NCBI RefSeq assembly: GCF_002920535.1
Contig: NZ_PQSS01000001.1
Span: forward strand, 62,001-126,000
Length of the DNA: 64,000 bases
Direction of reading: 5' to 3'
Origin: Streptomyces sp. Ru71
Lineage (GTDB): Bacteria; Actinomycetota; Actinomycetes; Streptomycetales; Streptomycetaceae
How positions within the stretch are numbered: position 1 is the first letter of the stretch; each line of letters begins with the position of its first letter. Shown piece after piece: positions 16,077-24,690 of this stretch. The notes under the pieces are model-generated. The model worked only from the letters and a program-made list of their open reading frames with translations. It did no database searches and was not told the origin of the DNA. Position numbers and translations under genes: made by a program.

Positions 16077-17786
16077 TCAGCGAGCGTGCTGGAGCCGTTC
16101 CAGCAGCGCGTAGGCCCGCTGCTCGGTCGTGGCCGGCGTCGCGGGGTCGATGCCCGCCGGCCACAGTTCGCCCGCCGCGGCGTCGTCGGCCTCCCGCAGC
16201 TCCACCACGGCCACCGCCAGACGCACCTGCACGACCGGGTGCGGCGGCGCCGAGCGGTCGGCCAGCGCCCGCTCCGCCAGCTGCAGCGCCTCGGTGCACG
16301 CCTCCAGTGCTCGCTCCACCCGCAGCGCGGCCCGGTCGTGGACCACCAGCAGGGCACAGGCCAGTCCCACCACGATCCCGAGGATGCTGGCGAGCCCACG
16401 GTCGAGGACCAGGACCCCGGCGGCGGACGGCGTCGCCAGATCGCTGAGCAGGAGGGCCAAGGGCGTGAGAAAGACGACGCCCAGACCGTAGTTGCGCACC
16501 ACCACGTACTCCAGCAGGAACTCCAGAGCCACGATCACCAGGGTGAGCGCGGTCGGTGCCGGCTGCGTGGCCAGCACGCCCAGGGCGATCAGCAGTCCCA
16601 CGCCGGTGCCGAGGGTGCGCTGGACCGCGCGCTGGGCGGTGGTGCGCACATTGACCGAGTGCAGGACGGCGGCGGCCGAGATCGCCGCCCAGTAGCCGTG
16701 CCCGAGACCGAACAGGAGCGCCAGCCCACCCGCCACGCCGGTGCCGAGGGCAATGCGCAGCGCGGGCACGACCGGCACCCGCGGATGGGGGCCTCCGCGC
16801 AGGAGCTCCCAGGCACGCTCGTCGGACCAGGGCGAGGCCGCTCCCGCCGTAGTGGTGACGGGCGGCGTGAGCTCGGGAAGGAGCGGCGGATCACCGCGGC
16901 GCCGGTCGGCGAGCAGACCCGCCTGCCGGCGGAGCCGTCCGGGGAGAGCGGGCTCGCCGTCGGCCGGTCCGCGCGCGGAGCCGACCAGCAGCGACCAGGA
17001 CAGATCGGCCAGGCGCACACACGTCATCTCCCGGTCGCCGCGCGGGGTTCCCGCCGGGGGAGCGAGCCCGAGACAGTGGTACGCCCGCAGGACGGCAGCG
17101 GTCGCCCGGTACCGGGACGGCCTTGTGCCGTCGTCCCCGGTCGCATCCAGCAGGTCGGCGAGCTCGCGCAGTGCCGACGCCACCGCCAGGCGCTGCGGCC
17201 GGTCCGGATGGGCGAAGCGGCCCAGCAGGGCCAGCGCCCAGGCCACCGCCGCACCGGCCGCGGCCATCGCCGTCTGCGCAAGGACGTCCGAGGGTGCCGG
17301 TCTGCCGCTTGCCGCCACCGCGAACGAGAACAGCAGCAGGACGGCGCCGAGTCCACCCAGTCGGGTCACGTCACAGGCGTACTTGGCCAGCCCCGCGACC
17401 ACCGCCGTGGCTGTGACCACCACCGCCGCGCCGGCGCCGTACTCCCACGGCCGGGCCGCCGCGGCGAGCGCCGAACCGCAGCCCACGCACGCCGTCATGG
17501 CCACCGCGACGACGGCGAGCACCCGCGCCCGCCGGGGGTAGGGCAGGTTGCGGCCGAAGGTGGTGGTGAAGGAGCCGAGCATGGCGTACACGGCGAGGTC
17601 GGGCCGGCCGGCCAGCACGGCGGGCAGCGCCACGGACGCCGTGGCCAGCGCCGCCCGCGCGGCGAACAGCAGGGCTCCGTCGACCCGGTGCAGGGCCAGT
17701 GCACCGTGCGGCGACAGCACCCGCGACACGGCACCGACCGGACGCCGCTGCCACCGTCGGCGGAGCCGCCGTTCGGCCGCGGTCAT
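16077..17786 (-). CDS. FUSC family membrane protein
   Basis: A 569-residue protein with two hydrophobic halves: an N-terminal block of about six membrane segments after a basic start (residues about 40-190), a soluble middle, and a second block (about 345-490) containing the FUSC motif region YWAAISAAAVLHSVNVRTTAQRAVQRTLGTGVGLLIAL, then a soluble C-terminal tail. The family includes aromatic-acid and fusaric-acid exporters, so efflux of an organic acid across the cytoplasmic membrane is plausible. It is divergent from the ArsR-SRPBCC gene, with about 100 bp between starts. Substrate unknown. Confidence 0.85.
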   Translation of the reverse strand: MTAAERRLRRRWQRRPVGAVSRVLSPHGALALHRVDGALLFAARAALATASVALPAVLAGRPDLAVYAMLGSFTTTFGRNLPYPRRARVLAVVAVAMTACVGCGSALAAAARPWEYGAGAAVVVTATAVVAGLAKYACDVTRLGGLGAVLLLFSFAVAASGRPAPSDVLAQTAMAAAGAAVAWALALLGRFAHPDRPQRLAVASALRELADLLDATGDDGTRPSRYRATAAVLRAYHCLGLAPPAGTPRGDREMTCVRLADLSWSLLVGSARGPADGEPALPGRLRRQAGLLADRRRGDPPLLPELTPPVTTTAGAASPWSDERAWELLRGGPHPRVPVVPALRIALGTGVAGGLALLFGLGHGYWAAISAAAVLHSVNVRTTAQRAVQRTLGTGVGLLIALGVLATQPAPTALTLVIVALEFLLEYVVVRNYGLGVVFLTPLALLLSDLATPSAAGVLVLDRGLASILGIVVGLACALLVVHDRAALRVERALEACTEALQLAERALADRSAPPHPVVQVRLAVAVVELREADDAAAGELWPAGIDPATPATTEQRAYALLERLQHAR

Positions 17787-17850
17787 GTCATCCCCCGATG
17801 GCGGGCGACGGGAACGCCGGGTGTTCGACGGCGGACGGTGGAGGCCGCCG

Positions 17851-17881
17851 TTGACAATAGGCAGGCAGAAACTTGCATAAT
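17851..17881 (+). promoter_or_regulatory. Sigma70-type promoter of the ArsR-SRPBCC gene
   Basis: TTGACA at 17851-17856 and CATAAT at 17876-17881, spaced by 19 bp. The expected start of transcription is at or next to ATG 17888, implying a leaderless mRNA. It is the most consensus-like promoter seen in the window. Confidence 0.6.
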
Positions 17882-17887
17882 GGGGTC

Positions 17888-18697
17888 ATGAGCCTTGAGG
17901 TGAATGCGATGGACTCGGTCTTCAAGGCGCTGGCCGACCCCACCCGCCGACTTCTCCTCGACCGTCTGCGCGCGGACAACGGGCAGACGCTCAGCCGGCT
18001 GTGCGAGGACCTGGGCATGGCCCGTCAGTCGGCGACCCAGCATCTGGACATCCTCCAGCGGGCCAACCTCGTGACCGTGGTGCGGCGCGGCCGGGAACGG
18101 CTCCACTACCTCAATCCGACACCGATCCACGAGGTGCAGGAGCGCTGGATCTCGGAGTTCGACAGGCCCCGCCTGCAAGCGCTCGACGCCATCAAGAAAC
18201 GCGCAGAGGAGTACGCCATGACGGACACATCCGCCGCCGTGCCGACCTACGTCTACGTCACCTACATCCGCGCGAGCGCGCAGCAGGTGTGGCACGCCCT
18301 GACGGACGCCGACCTGACGGCGCGCTACTGGGGGCATGCCAACGTGTCGGACTGGCAGCCGGGTTCGCGCTGGGAGCACCGGCGCGTCGACGGATCGGGT
18401 GCCGTCGACCTCGTCGGCCGGGTGATCGCGGCCGAACCCCCGACCCGCCTGGTCATCACCTTCGAGGACGCCTCCGAGGAGCGACGGGACAAGGAGGCGT
18501 CGGTGGTCACCTTCCTCGTCGAACCGCACCAGGACATCGTCCGGCTCACCGTGACCCACGAGAACCTGCCCGACCAGAAGGGGCTGAACGAGATCTCCCA
18601 GGGCTGGCCGGCCGTGCTGGCGAACCTCAAGTCGCTGCTGGAGACCGGTGAGGTCCTGCCGCAGGCGCCGTGGGAGATGGCCCCCACGCGCTCCTGA
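17888..18697 (+). CDS. ArsR-type HTH regulator fused to SRPBCC (AHSA1-like) domain
   Basis: A 269-residue protein. Residues about 8-95 form an ArsR winged helix (DSVFKALADPTRRLLLDRLRA, then LGMARQSATQHLDILQRANLV). Residues about 115-260 form an SRPBCC/AHSA1 ligand-binding domain (YVYVTYIRASAQQVWHALTDADLTARYWG). No metal-binding cysteines of classical ArsR sensors are seen, so the ligand is more likely a hydrophobic molecule held by the SRPBCC domain. ATG 17888 fits a leaderless start; ATG 17909 (MDSVFKAL) with GAGGTG upstream is the alternative. An internal ATG at about 18220 with GAGGAG upstream could produce the SRPBCC domain alone. Divergent from FUSC and possibly its regulator. Confidence 0.85.
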   Translation: MSLEVNAMDSVFKALADPTRRLLLDRLRADNGQTLSRLCEDLGMARQSATQHLDILQRANLVTVVRRGRERLHYLNPTPIHEVQERWISEFDRPRLQALDAIKKRAEEYAMTDTSAAVPTYVYVTYIRASAQQVWHALTDADLTARYWGHANVSDWQPGSRWEHRRVDGSGAVDLVGRVIAAEPPTRLVITFEDASEERRDKEASVVTFLVEPHQDIVRLTVTHENLPDQKGLNEISQGWPAVLANLKSLLETGEVLPQAPWEMAPTRS

Positions 18698-18864
18698 GCC
18701 GACGGTCCGGCACGCACACCGCTCAATGGGGTGCGGGGGTCGGGGCACGTGCCGCCTTCTTCCTGGAAAGGTCTTCGGAAAACCGGGGAAAGTCGTGTCG
18801 ATCGCCCGGCTTCCAGCGTCGGGTCATTTCGCGCCGGCCGTCAAAGAGGGGCGGTCGATGCCGC

Positions 18865-18926
18865 GATAGGCCCGCCTTATCTGCCGATGTTCTCCCTGGC
18901 CAGACGCCTGATAAGCGGCGCCTATC
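18865..18926. promoter_or_regulatory. Paired GATA-TATC operator-like sites upstream of fdhF1
   Basis: GATAGGCCCGCCTTATC (18865-18881) and, in inverse orientation, GATAAGCGGCGCCTATC (18910-18926). The second, reverse-complemented, matches the first at 14 of 17 positions. The second is also the core of a 23-bp dyad with CCTGATA and TATCAGG arms (18907-18929). They lie about 100-150 bp before the first formate dehydrogenase gene in a 325-bp gap that otherwise holds only a TTGACA hexamer (18947-18952). Inferred to bind a regulator, perhaps the LysR protein at 22195. Confidence 0.5.
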
Positions 18927-19022
18927 AGGTCATCGAAAATGCCTCTTTGACATTTTCTCGGAACCGGGAAGAAGCTGCCCTTCGGTTGATCGCGCACCCG
19001 GCAGAAAGAGGCGGACGGCGGC

Positions 19023-21338
19023 ATGAGCAGCATCGAGGACCCGATCGACGATCTGTCGGTCACCCCGCCCAAGCGCTGGGCGACGGGCGTCCCGGCGGTG
19101 ACGCACGCACTGGAGTACTCCCTGGAGCAGACGTCCGTGCGGCGCACCGCGCTGACCCTGCTGAACATCAACCAGGTCAAGGGCTTCGACTGCCCGGGCT
19201 GCGCCTGGCCGGAGCCCGCGCCGGGCAAGCGCCACCTCAACGAGTACTGCGAGAACGGCGCCAAGCACATCGCCGACGAGGCCACCACGCGCCGCGTCAC
19301 CCGCGACTTCTTCCGCCGCCACTCGATCGCCGAACTGGACACCAAGTCCGACTACTGGCTCAACCAGCAGGGCCGTCTGACCGAACCGATGGTCAAGCGG
19401 CCCGGCGCGCAGCACTACGAGCCGATCGGCTGGGACGAGGCGCTCGACCTGCTCGCCGGCGAACTGCGCCGCCTGGACTCGCCGGACGAGGCCCTCTTCT
19501 ACACCTCCGGCAGGCTCAACAACGAAGCCGCCTTCCTGCTGCAGCTGTTCGCCCGCGCCTTCGGCACCAACAACCTGCCCGACTGCTCCAACATGTGCCA
19601 CGAGTCGAGCGGGTCCGCACTCCAGGAGACCCTCGGCATCGGCAAGGGCAGCGTCTCCCTGGACGACATCCACCACGCCGACCTCGTCTTCGTCGTCGGG
19701 CAGAACCCGGGCACCAACCACCCGCGGATGCTGTCCGCGCTGGAGGAGACCAAGCGCAACGGCGGCCGGGTCGTGGCGGTGAACCCGCTGCCGGAGGCCG
19801 GGCTGATCCGCTTCAAGCACCCGCAGAAGGCGCGCGGGATCATCGGCCGCGGCACCGCGATCGCCGACCGGTTCCTGCAGATCCGCCCCGGCGGCGACCT
19901 CGCCCTGTTCCAGGCGCTCAACCGGCTGCTGCTGGAGGCCGAGGACATCGCTCCGGGCGCCGTGCTCGACCACACCTTCATCGACGACCACACCACCGGC
20001 TTCGCCGACTTCGCCGAGCACGCGCGCAAGGTCGAGTGGGACGACATCCTCACCGCCACCGGGCTCACCCGCGACGAGATCGAAGGCATCCACGACCTGG
20101 TCCTGGAGAGCAAGAAGATCATCGTGTGCTGGGCGATGGGCCTGACCCAGCACAAGCACGGCGTCCCCACCATCCGCGAGGTCGTCAACTTCCTGCTGCT
20201 GCGCGGGAACATCGGCCGGCCGGGCGCGGGCGTCTGCCCGGTGCGCGGTCACAGCAACGTCCAGGGCGACCGCACGATGGGCATCTGGGAACGGATGCCT
20301 CAGACGTTCCTCGACGCCCTGGGCCGCGAGTTCGGCTTCACCCCGCCGAGCCGGCACGGCCTGGACTCGGTGGACGCCATCCGGGCCATGCGCGACGGCC
20401 GGGCCAAGCTCTTCCTCGGCGTGGCCGGCAACTTCGTCCGGGCCACCCCCGACAGCCAGGTCACCGAGGAGGCGATGCGGCGCTGCCGGCTCACCGCGCA
20501 CATCTCCACCAAGCTCAACCGCTCCCACACCGTCTGCGGCGAGATCGCGCTGATCCTGCCCACCCTGGGCCGCAGTGACCGGGACGTCCAGGCCACCGGC
20601 GAGCAGTTCATCACCGTCGAGGACTCCATGAGCGAGGTCCACGCCTCCCGAGGACGCCTCGCACCTGCCTCCCCGCACCTGCTCAGCGAGGTCGCGATCA
20701 TCAGCCGCCTGGCCCGCCGCACGCTCGGTGAGACCCCGGACATCCCCTGGGAGGACTTCGAGGCGGATTACGGCACCGTCCGCGACCGCATCGCCCGCGT
20801 CGTCCCCGGCTTCGAGGACTTCAACGCCCGGGTGTCCAGGCCCGGCGGGTTCCGTCTGCCCAACCCCGTCAACCAGCACGTCTTCCGCACCCCGAGCGGC
20901 AAGGCCGTCTTCACCCGCAACGACTTCACCATGCCGGACATCCCGGACGGACACCTGCTGCTGCAGACGCTGCGCTCCCACGACCAGTGGAACACCGTCC
21001 CGTACGCGATGGACGACCGCTACCGCGGCATCCACAACGCCCGCCGGGTCGTCCTGGTCAACCCCGACGACCTGACCGCCCTCGGGTTCGCCGACCGCGA
21101 CCTCGTGGACCTGGTGGCGGTCTGGCACGACGGCGTGGAGCGCCGGGCGGAGAACTTCCGCGTCGTCGCCTACCCCACCAGCCGGGGCTCCGCGGCCTCC
21201 TACTACCCCGAGACCAACGTCCTCGTCCCGCTGGACAGCGTCGCCGACATCAGCAACACCCCCACCTCCAAGGCCGTCCTGGTCCGCCTGGAAGCCGCCC
21301 GCACGCCCGGTTCGAAGGAGACGGCATGGGACGAGTGA
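19023..21338 (+). CDS. FdhF/YdeP family molybdopterin oxidoreductase (formate dehydrogenase alpha-like), copy 1
   Basis: A 771-residue Mo/W-bis-pterin enzyme. CPGC (57-60) and Cys76 may ligate an Fe-S cluster. NLPDCSNMCHESSGSAL around residue 192 carries the Cys-His expected at the molybdenum site, so it is the cysteine and not the selenocysteine form. Further family blocks are FFVVGQNPGTNHPRM-like, INHLLLRGNIGRPGAG-like, CPVRGHSNVQGDRTMG, SHDQWNTVPYAMDDRYRGI and a C-terminal molydopterin dinucleotide-binding domain. It probably oxidises formate in the cytoplasm with an unknown electron acceptor. fdhD overlaps its 3' end. A paralogue of equal length lies at 24904. Confidence 0.88.
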   Translation: MSSIEDPIDDLSVTPPKRWATGVPAVTHALEYSLEQTSVRRTALTLLNINQVKGFDCPGCAWPEPAPGKRHLNEYCENGAKHIADEATTRRVTRDFFRRHSIAELDTKSDYWLNQQGRLTEPMVKRPGAQHYEPIGWDEALDLLAGELRRLDSPDEALFYTSGRLNNEAAFLLQLFARAFGTNNLPDCSNMCHESSGSALQETLGIGKGSVSLDDIHHADLVFVVGQNPGTNHPRMLSALEETKRNGGRVVAVNPLPEAGLIRFKHPQKARGIIGRGTAIADRFLQIRPGGDLALFQALNRLLLEAEDIAPGAVLDHTFIDDHTTGFADFAEHARKVEWDDILTATGLTRDEIEGIHDLVLESKKIIVCWAMGLTQHKHGVPTIREVVNFLLLRGNIGRPGAGVCPVRGHSNVQGDRTMGIWERMPQTFLDALGREFGFTPPSRHGLDSVDAIRAMRDGRAKLFLGVAGNFVRATPDSQVTEEAMRRCRLTAHISTKLNRSHTVCGEIALILPTLGRSDRDVQATGEQFITVEDSMSEVHASRGRLAPASPHLLSEVAIISRLARRTLGETPDIPWEDFEADYGTVRDRIARVVPGFEDFNARVSRPGGFRLPNPVNQHVFRTPSGKAVFTRNDFTMPDIPDGHLLLQTLRSHDQWNTVPYAMDDRYRGIHNARRVVLVNPDDLTALGFADRDLVDLVAVWHDGVERRAENFRVVAYPTSRGSAASYYPETNVLVPLDSVADISNTPTSKAVLVRLEAARTPGSKETAWDE

Positions 21339-22159
21339 CCGCACGGCGGAAGGTGCTGCGCATCCGAGACGGCGTGCTCTCGCACCGCCCGGACACCCTC
21401 GCCGCCGAGGAGCCGATGGAGATCCGGGTGGGCGGCCGGCCGCTCGCGGTGACCATGCGCACCCCCGGGGACGACTTCGACCTCGCCGCCGGATTCCTGG
21501 TCAGCGAGGGCGTGCTGCACGCCGCCGCGGACGTCGCCGCGATCCGCTACTGCGCCGGCGCCACCGCGGACGGCGGCAACACCTACAACGTGGTCGACGT
21601 CGCCCTCGCGCCGGGCGTGCCCGCGCCCGACGCCTCGCTGGAGCGGAACTTCTACACCACGTCGTCCTGCGGACTGTGCGGCAAGGCCGGTCTGGACGCG
21701 GTGCGCACCACCGCCGCGTGGTCGGTGGCCGACGACCCGCTCACCCTCGGCCCCGAACTGCTCGCGGCGCTGCCCGGCAAGCTGCGGGCGGCGCAGAAGG
21801 TGTTCGACAGCACCGGCGGCCTGCACGCCGCCGGTCTGTTCACCGGCGACGGCGAACTGCTCTGCCTGCGCGAGGACGTGGGCCGGCACAACGCCGTGGA
21901 CAAGGTCGTCGGACACGCACTCCGGGAGGGGCTGCTGCCGCTGCGCGGGAGCGTGCTCATGGTCAGTGGCCGCGCCTCGTTCGAGCTGGTGCAGAAGGCG
22001 GTGATGGCCGGCATCCCGATGCTCGCCGCCGTATCGGCCCCGTCCTCGCTGGCCGTGGAGCTCGCCGAGGACAGCGGACTGACCCTGGTCGGCTTCCTGC
22101 GCGGCGAGTCGATGAACGTCTACGCCGGTGCCGAGCGCCTGGTCGAGTTCTGTTCATGA
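21326..22159 (+). CDS. fdhD: Formate dehydrogenase accessory sulfurtransferase FdhD
   Basis: A 277-residue FdhD, read from ATG 21326 behind GAAGGAG, overlapping the fdhF stop by 13 bases. It transfers sulfur from a cysteine desulfurase to the molybdenum cofactor before insertion. The sulfur-relay cysteines are visible in SSCGLCGKAGLDAV, followed by FDSTGGLHAAGLF, REDVGRHNAVDKVVG and SGRASFELVQKAVMAGIP, all family hallmarks. Tight coupling confirms that the upstream YdeP-type protein is treated as a formate-dehydrogenase-type enzyme needing sulfurated cofactor. It probably also serves the second copy. Confidence 0.95.
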   Translation: MGRVTARRKVLRIRDGVLSHRPDTLAAEEPMEIRVGGRPLAVTMRTPGDDFDLAAGFLVSEGVLHAAADVAAIRYCAGATADGGNTYNVVDVALAPGVPAPDASLERNFYTTSSCGLCGKAGLDAVRTTAAWSVADDPLTLGPELLAALPGKLRAAQKVFDSTGGLHAAGLFTGDGELLCLREDVGRHNAVDKVVGHALREGLLPLRGSVLMVSGRASFELVQKAVMAGIPMLAAVSAPSSLAVELAEDSGLTLVGFLRGESMNVYAGAERLVEFCS

Positions 22160-22194
22160 CAGGCCGGACTCACGCAGCCCGATGACGGCTCCGC

Positions 22195-23124
22195 TCATGA
22201 CAACCCCGGGCCCCCGGGAAGGCGTTCCAGGGCGGCCGACACATCGGTGCGCCGGGCGATGTCGGTGAGGGCGCGGGCCATGACCGAACCCGGCTCCCGG
22301 GCCATCACCACCAGGCCCACCGGCACGGTCCGGGCCGGCTCGACCAGCGGCACGGCCCGCATGCCGTGCGGGACGCCGAAGACATGCAGCCAGGCATGCG
22401 CCACGATGCTCGCCCACCGGCCCGTCCTGACATGGGCGAACAGCGCGGCCACCGAGTCGGTCTCGACCCGGGGCGAGGGCCTCGTGCCCACCTCGCCGAA
22501 CACCTCGTCGAGCACCCGGCGGCCCTGCATCGACGTCGTCAGAAGGCACAGCGGCAGCCGGGACGCCTCCTCCCAGGTGACAGTCGCACGAGCGGCCAGG
22601 GCGTCGGCCGCCGGCAGGAGCAGCACGTAGCGCTCCTCGTACAGCGGCACGGACTGCAGATGCTCCGGCAGCTCGTCGCGGACATAGGTGAGACCGGCGT
22701 CGATCTCGAAGTTCTGCAGCTGACGCAGGATGTCCTCGTGCTGCAGGTCGGCGATGACCTCCACCGTGGTCAGCGGGTGCGCCGCGCAGAACGGGTCGGT
22801 CAGCAGCGAGGCGGCCCCGGACGCCGTCGGCACCGAGCCGATCCGCATCCGGCCGCTCAGCCCGCTGCGCAGAGCGCCGGCCTCGTCCTTGAGGGCGTCG
22901 CGGTCGGCCAGGACACGCTGCGCCCACACGACGATCCGCTCGCCCTCGGGGGTGAGGCCCTCGAACTTGCGGCCGCGCCGCACCAGCGGCACGTCGAGCT
23001 CCTCCTCCAGCTTGCGGATGGCCTCCGACAGGGCGGGCTGGGAGACGTAGCAGGCCTGAGCGGCACGGGCGAAATGACGTTCCCGGGAGAGCGCCACCAG
23101 GTATTCGAGTTGGCGAAACAGCAC
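22195..23124 (-). CDS. LysR family regulator (OxyR/CbbR-like) of the formate dehydrogenase locus
   Basis: A 309-residue LysR protein. The winged helix spans residues 1-60 (FRQLEYLVALSRERHFARAAQACYVSQPALSEAIRKLEEELDVPLV in pieces). The effector domain begins around residue 90 (LSGRMRIGSVPTASGAASLL). There is no OxyR Cys pair in the sensor region. It converges on fdhD with 35 bp between stops. Regulators in this position usually control the adjacent formate dehydrogenase, but its own upstream region is not adjacent to the fdh promoter, so control in trans is inferred only. Confidence 0.85.
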   Translation of the reverse strand: MLFRQLEYLVALSRERHFARAAQACYVSQPALSEAIRKLEEELDVPLVRRGRKFEGLTPEGERIVVWAQRVLADRDALKDEAGALRSGLSGRMRIGSVPTASGAASLLTDPFCAAHPLTTVEVIADLQHEDILRQLQNFEIDAGLTYVRDELPEHLQSVPLYEERYVLLLPAADALAARATVTWEEASRLPLCLLTTSMQGRRVLDEVFGEVGTRPSPRVETDSVAALFAHVRTGRWASIVAHAWLHVFGVPHGMRAVPLVEPARTVPVGLVVMAREPGSVMARALTDIARRTDVSAALERLPGGPGLS

Positions 23125-23222
23125 GCCCTCGGTCTACCCGACGCCTTCCCGGAACGCCAATCCGCCCTCGGTCAGGACCGCGATCACCCTCGATCCGGGC
23201 CGCGATCGGGCCGCCGATCCGT

Positions 23223-23260
23223 CACCGGTCCCCACCGCCGATGAGCCACCGGTCCCCACC
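23223..23260 (-). repeat. 24-bp direct repeat just past the GreA-like stop codon
   Basis: CACCGGTCCCCACC occurs at 23223-23236 and again at 23247-23260, 24 bp apart, within a 141-bp gap rich in CGATC and CCGAT. On the minus strand the gene's final ATCGGCGGC is echoed as ATCGGCGG twice after the TGA. Non-coding. Confidence 0.6.
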
Positions 23261-23265
23261 CCGGA

Positions 23266-23727
23266 TCAGCCGCCGATCGACTCCACCACCGCGCTCGCCC
23301 GCCCGCCGGGAGCGTCGTAGTGGACCGTGTCCCCGGCGTGGCGGCCGAGGAGGGCACGGCCGAGCGGGCTGTCGGCGGTGATCAGGGTCTGGTCCAGCGC
23401 GTCGGCGATCTCGGCGACGCGGTACGTCTCCACGGCACCGTCAGGGAAGCGGACGGTGACCGTACTGCCCACGCCGACGACATCGGTCCGGGCGGGGCCC
23501 GCCAGGCCCGCCTGCTCAAGACGCACGGTGAGGTCGCTGATGCGGTTGTCCAGCCGCTTCAGGTCGTCGGCGCGCTGCAACTGGTCGGCCTCGTCGGCGC
23601 GGTCGCCCACCGCGTCGGTGTCCCGCAGGGTCGCGGCGACCGTCGCGCGTTCGGCCCGCACATTGGCCAGCTCCTGTTCCAGTGCGCGACGGGCGTCGGC
23701 GCTGATCGGCTCGGGGTCACCAGTCAT
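23266..23727 (-). CDS. GreA/GreB family transcription elongation factor
   Basis: A 153-residue protein: N-terminal antiparallel coiled coil (about residues 8-75) with an acidic tip DTDAVGDRADEADQL, then the FKBP-like C-terminal domain (VGVGSTVTVRFPDGAVETYRV, ADSPLGRALLGRHAGDTV). Gre factors insert the coiled coil into the RNA polymerase secondary channel and stimulate cleavage of backtracked RNA. The length fits the family. ATG 23727 is preferred over an upstream start eight codons away because MTGDPEPIS fits family N-termini. It is divergent from the bL37-like gene 126 bp away. Confidence 0.88.
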   Translation of the reverse strand: MTGDPEPISADARRALEQELANVRAERATVAATLRDTDAVGDRADEADQLQRADDLKRLDNRISDLTVRLEQAGLAGPARTDVVGVGSTVTVRFPDGAVETYRVAEIADALDQTLITADSPLGRALLGRHAGDTVHYDAPGGRASAVVESIGG

Positions 23728-23853
23728 GCTCACTCCGGGGGCGCACACCACAGGACAATGATCGACAAATGCGACATTGTGAGCCTAGCAGTATGGTGTT
23801 CACGGATACGTCAGTGACCTGTGTGTCCTCCGTCCCTGCCTGGGGAGGTACTC

Positions 23854-23931
23854 ATGTCGTCCAAGCGACGCCGGAAGAAGAAGTCCCGCCGTAAGCACGC
23901 CGCGAACCACGGTCGGCGCCCCCAGTCCTGA
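23854..23931 (+). CDS. bL37-like small ribosomal protein (25 residues)
   Basis: A 25-codon gene starting at ATG 23854 behind GGGGAGG five bases upstream. The product begins MSSKRRRKKKSRRK and ends AANHGRRPQS. The basic run followed by (A)NHG(K/R)RP is the signature of bL37, the tiny actinobacterial 50S protein related to the AURKAIP1/COX24 domain. It is expected to be buried in rRNA. It is divergent from the GreA-like gene and ends 18 bp before the convergent H1-like gene. At this size identification rests on the motif and the good ribosome site. Confidence 0.75.
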   Translation: MSSKRRRKKKSRRKHAANHGRRPQS

Positions 23932-23949
23932 CGGCGGGCTGACGACTTC

Positions 23950-24690
23950 TCAGCTCTCCTGCTGCCCGTCCTGCGCGGGCGCCTCGGCCTGCGCCTCGTT
24001 CGCCGCCGTCGCCTCGGGGGCGGTGTAGAACACCGACGTGCCCTGCTTGGTGCGCTGAGCCTGGTTACGGGCGACGAGGCTTTCGAGCGTGGTGCGCACG
24101 ACGGTCGTCTTGACGCTGCGCTCGGGGTACGCCTTCCCGAGCGCCTCGGTGATCTCCGCCGCCGAACGCGGTTCCTTCTGCTCCGCCAGATGCCTGCGCA
24201 CGAGTTCGACGAGCTTCGGCGCTCCCGTCGAGGCGCCTGAGGACTTCGCGGCCGGGGACGTGGCGGCAGCCGAGGACTTGGCGGCGGTCGACTTCTTCGC
24301 CGGCTGCTTCTTCTTCGCCGTGCTGCGCGGTGCCGTCGCGGACTTCGCAGTCTTCGTCGCCTTCGCCGCCTTCGGGGCCGTCCGCTTGCCCGCGCCGGAC
24401 GCACGGCTGCCCGCCTTGCGCGGTGCGGGCACGACCGCCTCGGCGGGGCTCTCGGGCACCGCCGTCTCCGGGACGGCCCGCGCTTCGGCCGCTGCCGAAG
24501 TGCCCTCCAGCGCACGGCGCATGTTCTGCAGTACGGCGAAGTCGTGCTGGAGCGCGGCGAACTGCTCCTGCAGTGCGGTGATCTCCGCGCTGATGCGCTC
24601 ACGTTCCTTGGTGTTGTGCTCCAGGTCGCTGGTCACCTGGGCGAGGTACTGCGAGGTGAGTTCGGTGCTGGAGAGACTGCTGTCGGACAT
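23950..24690 (-). CDS. Histone H1-like, lysine/alanine-rich DNA-binding protein with C-terminal winged helix
   Basis: A 246-residue protein with three parts. The N-terminal coiled coil (about 5-65) contains a heptad-like run of ERERISAEITALQEQFAALQ. A Lys/Ala/Ser/Pro-rich disordered linker (about 85-165) carries repeated AKK, PAKK and AAKSS. A C-terminal winged-helix-like domain (about 170-235) has PKLVELVRRHLAEQKEPRSA and VKTTVVRTTLESLVARN. This layout suggests an oligomeric nucleoid-associated or regulatory protein. I do not recognise a characterised orthologue. It is divergent from fdhF2 and may share its control region (24691-24903), which contains GTGACAC twice about 23 bp apart. Confidence 0.8.
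   Translation of the reverse strand: MSDSSLSSTELTSQYLAQVTSDLEHNTKERERISAEITALQEQFAALQHDFAVLQNMRRALEGTSAAAEARAVPETAVPESPAEAVVPAPRKAGSRASGAGKRTAPKAAKATKTAKSATAPRSTAKKKQPAKKSTAAKSSAAATSPAAKSSGASTGAPKLVELVRRHLAEQKEPRSAAEITEALGKAYPERSVKTTVVRTTLESLVARNQAQRTKQGTSVFYTAPEATAANEAQAEAPAQDGQQES

Noticed and set aside
19584..19620. Selenocysteine codon in the first formate dehydrogenase
   Set aside because: The position expected for Sec is an ordinary Cys codon (NMCHE) in both copies.
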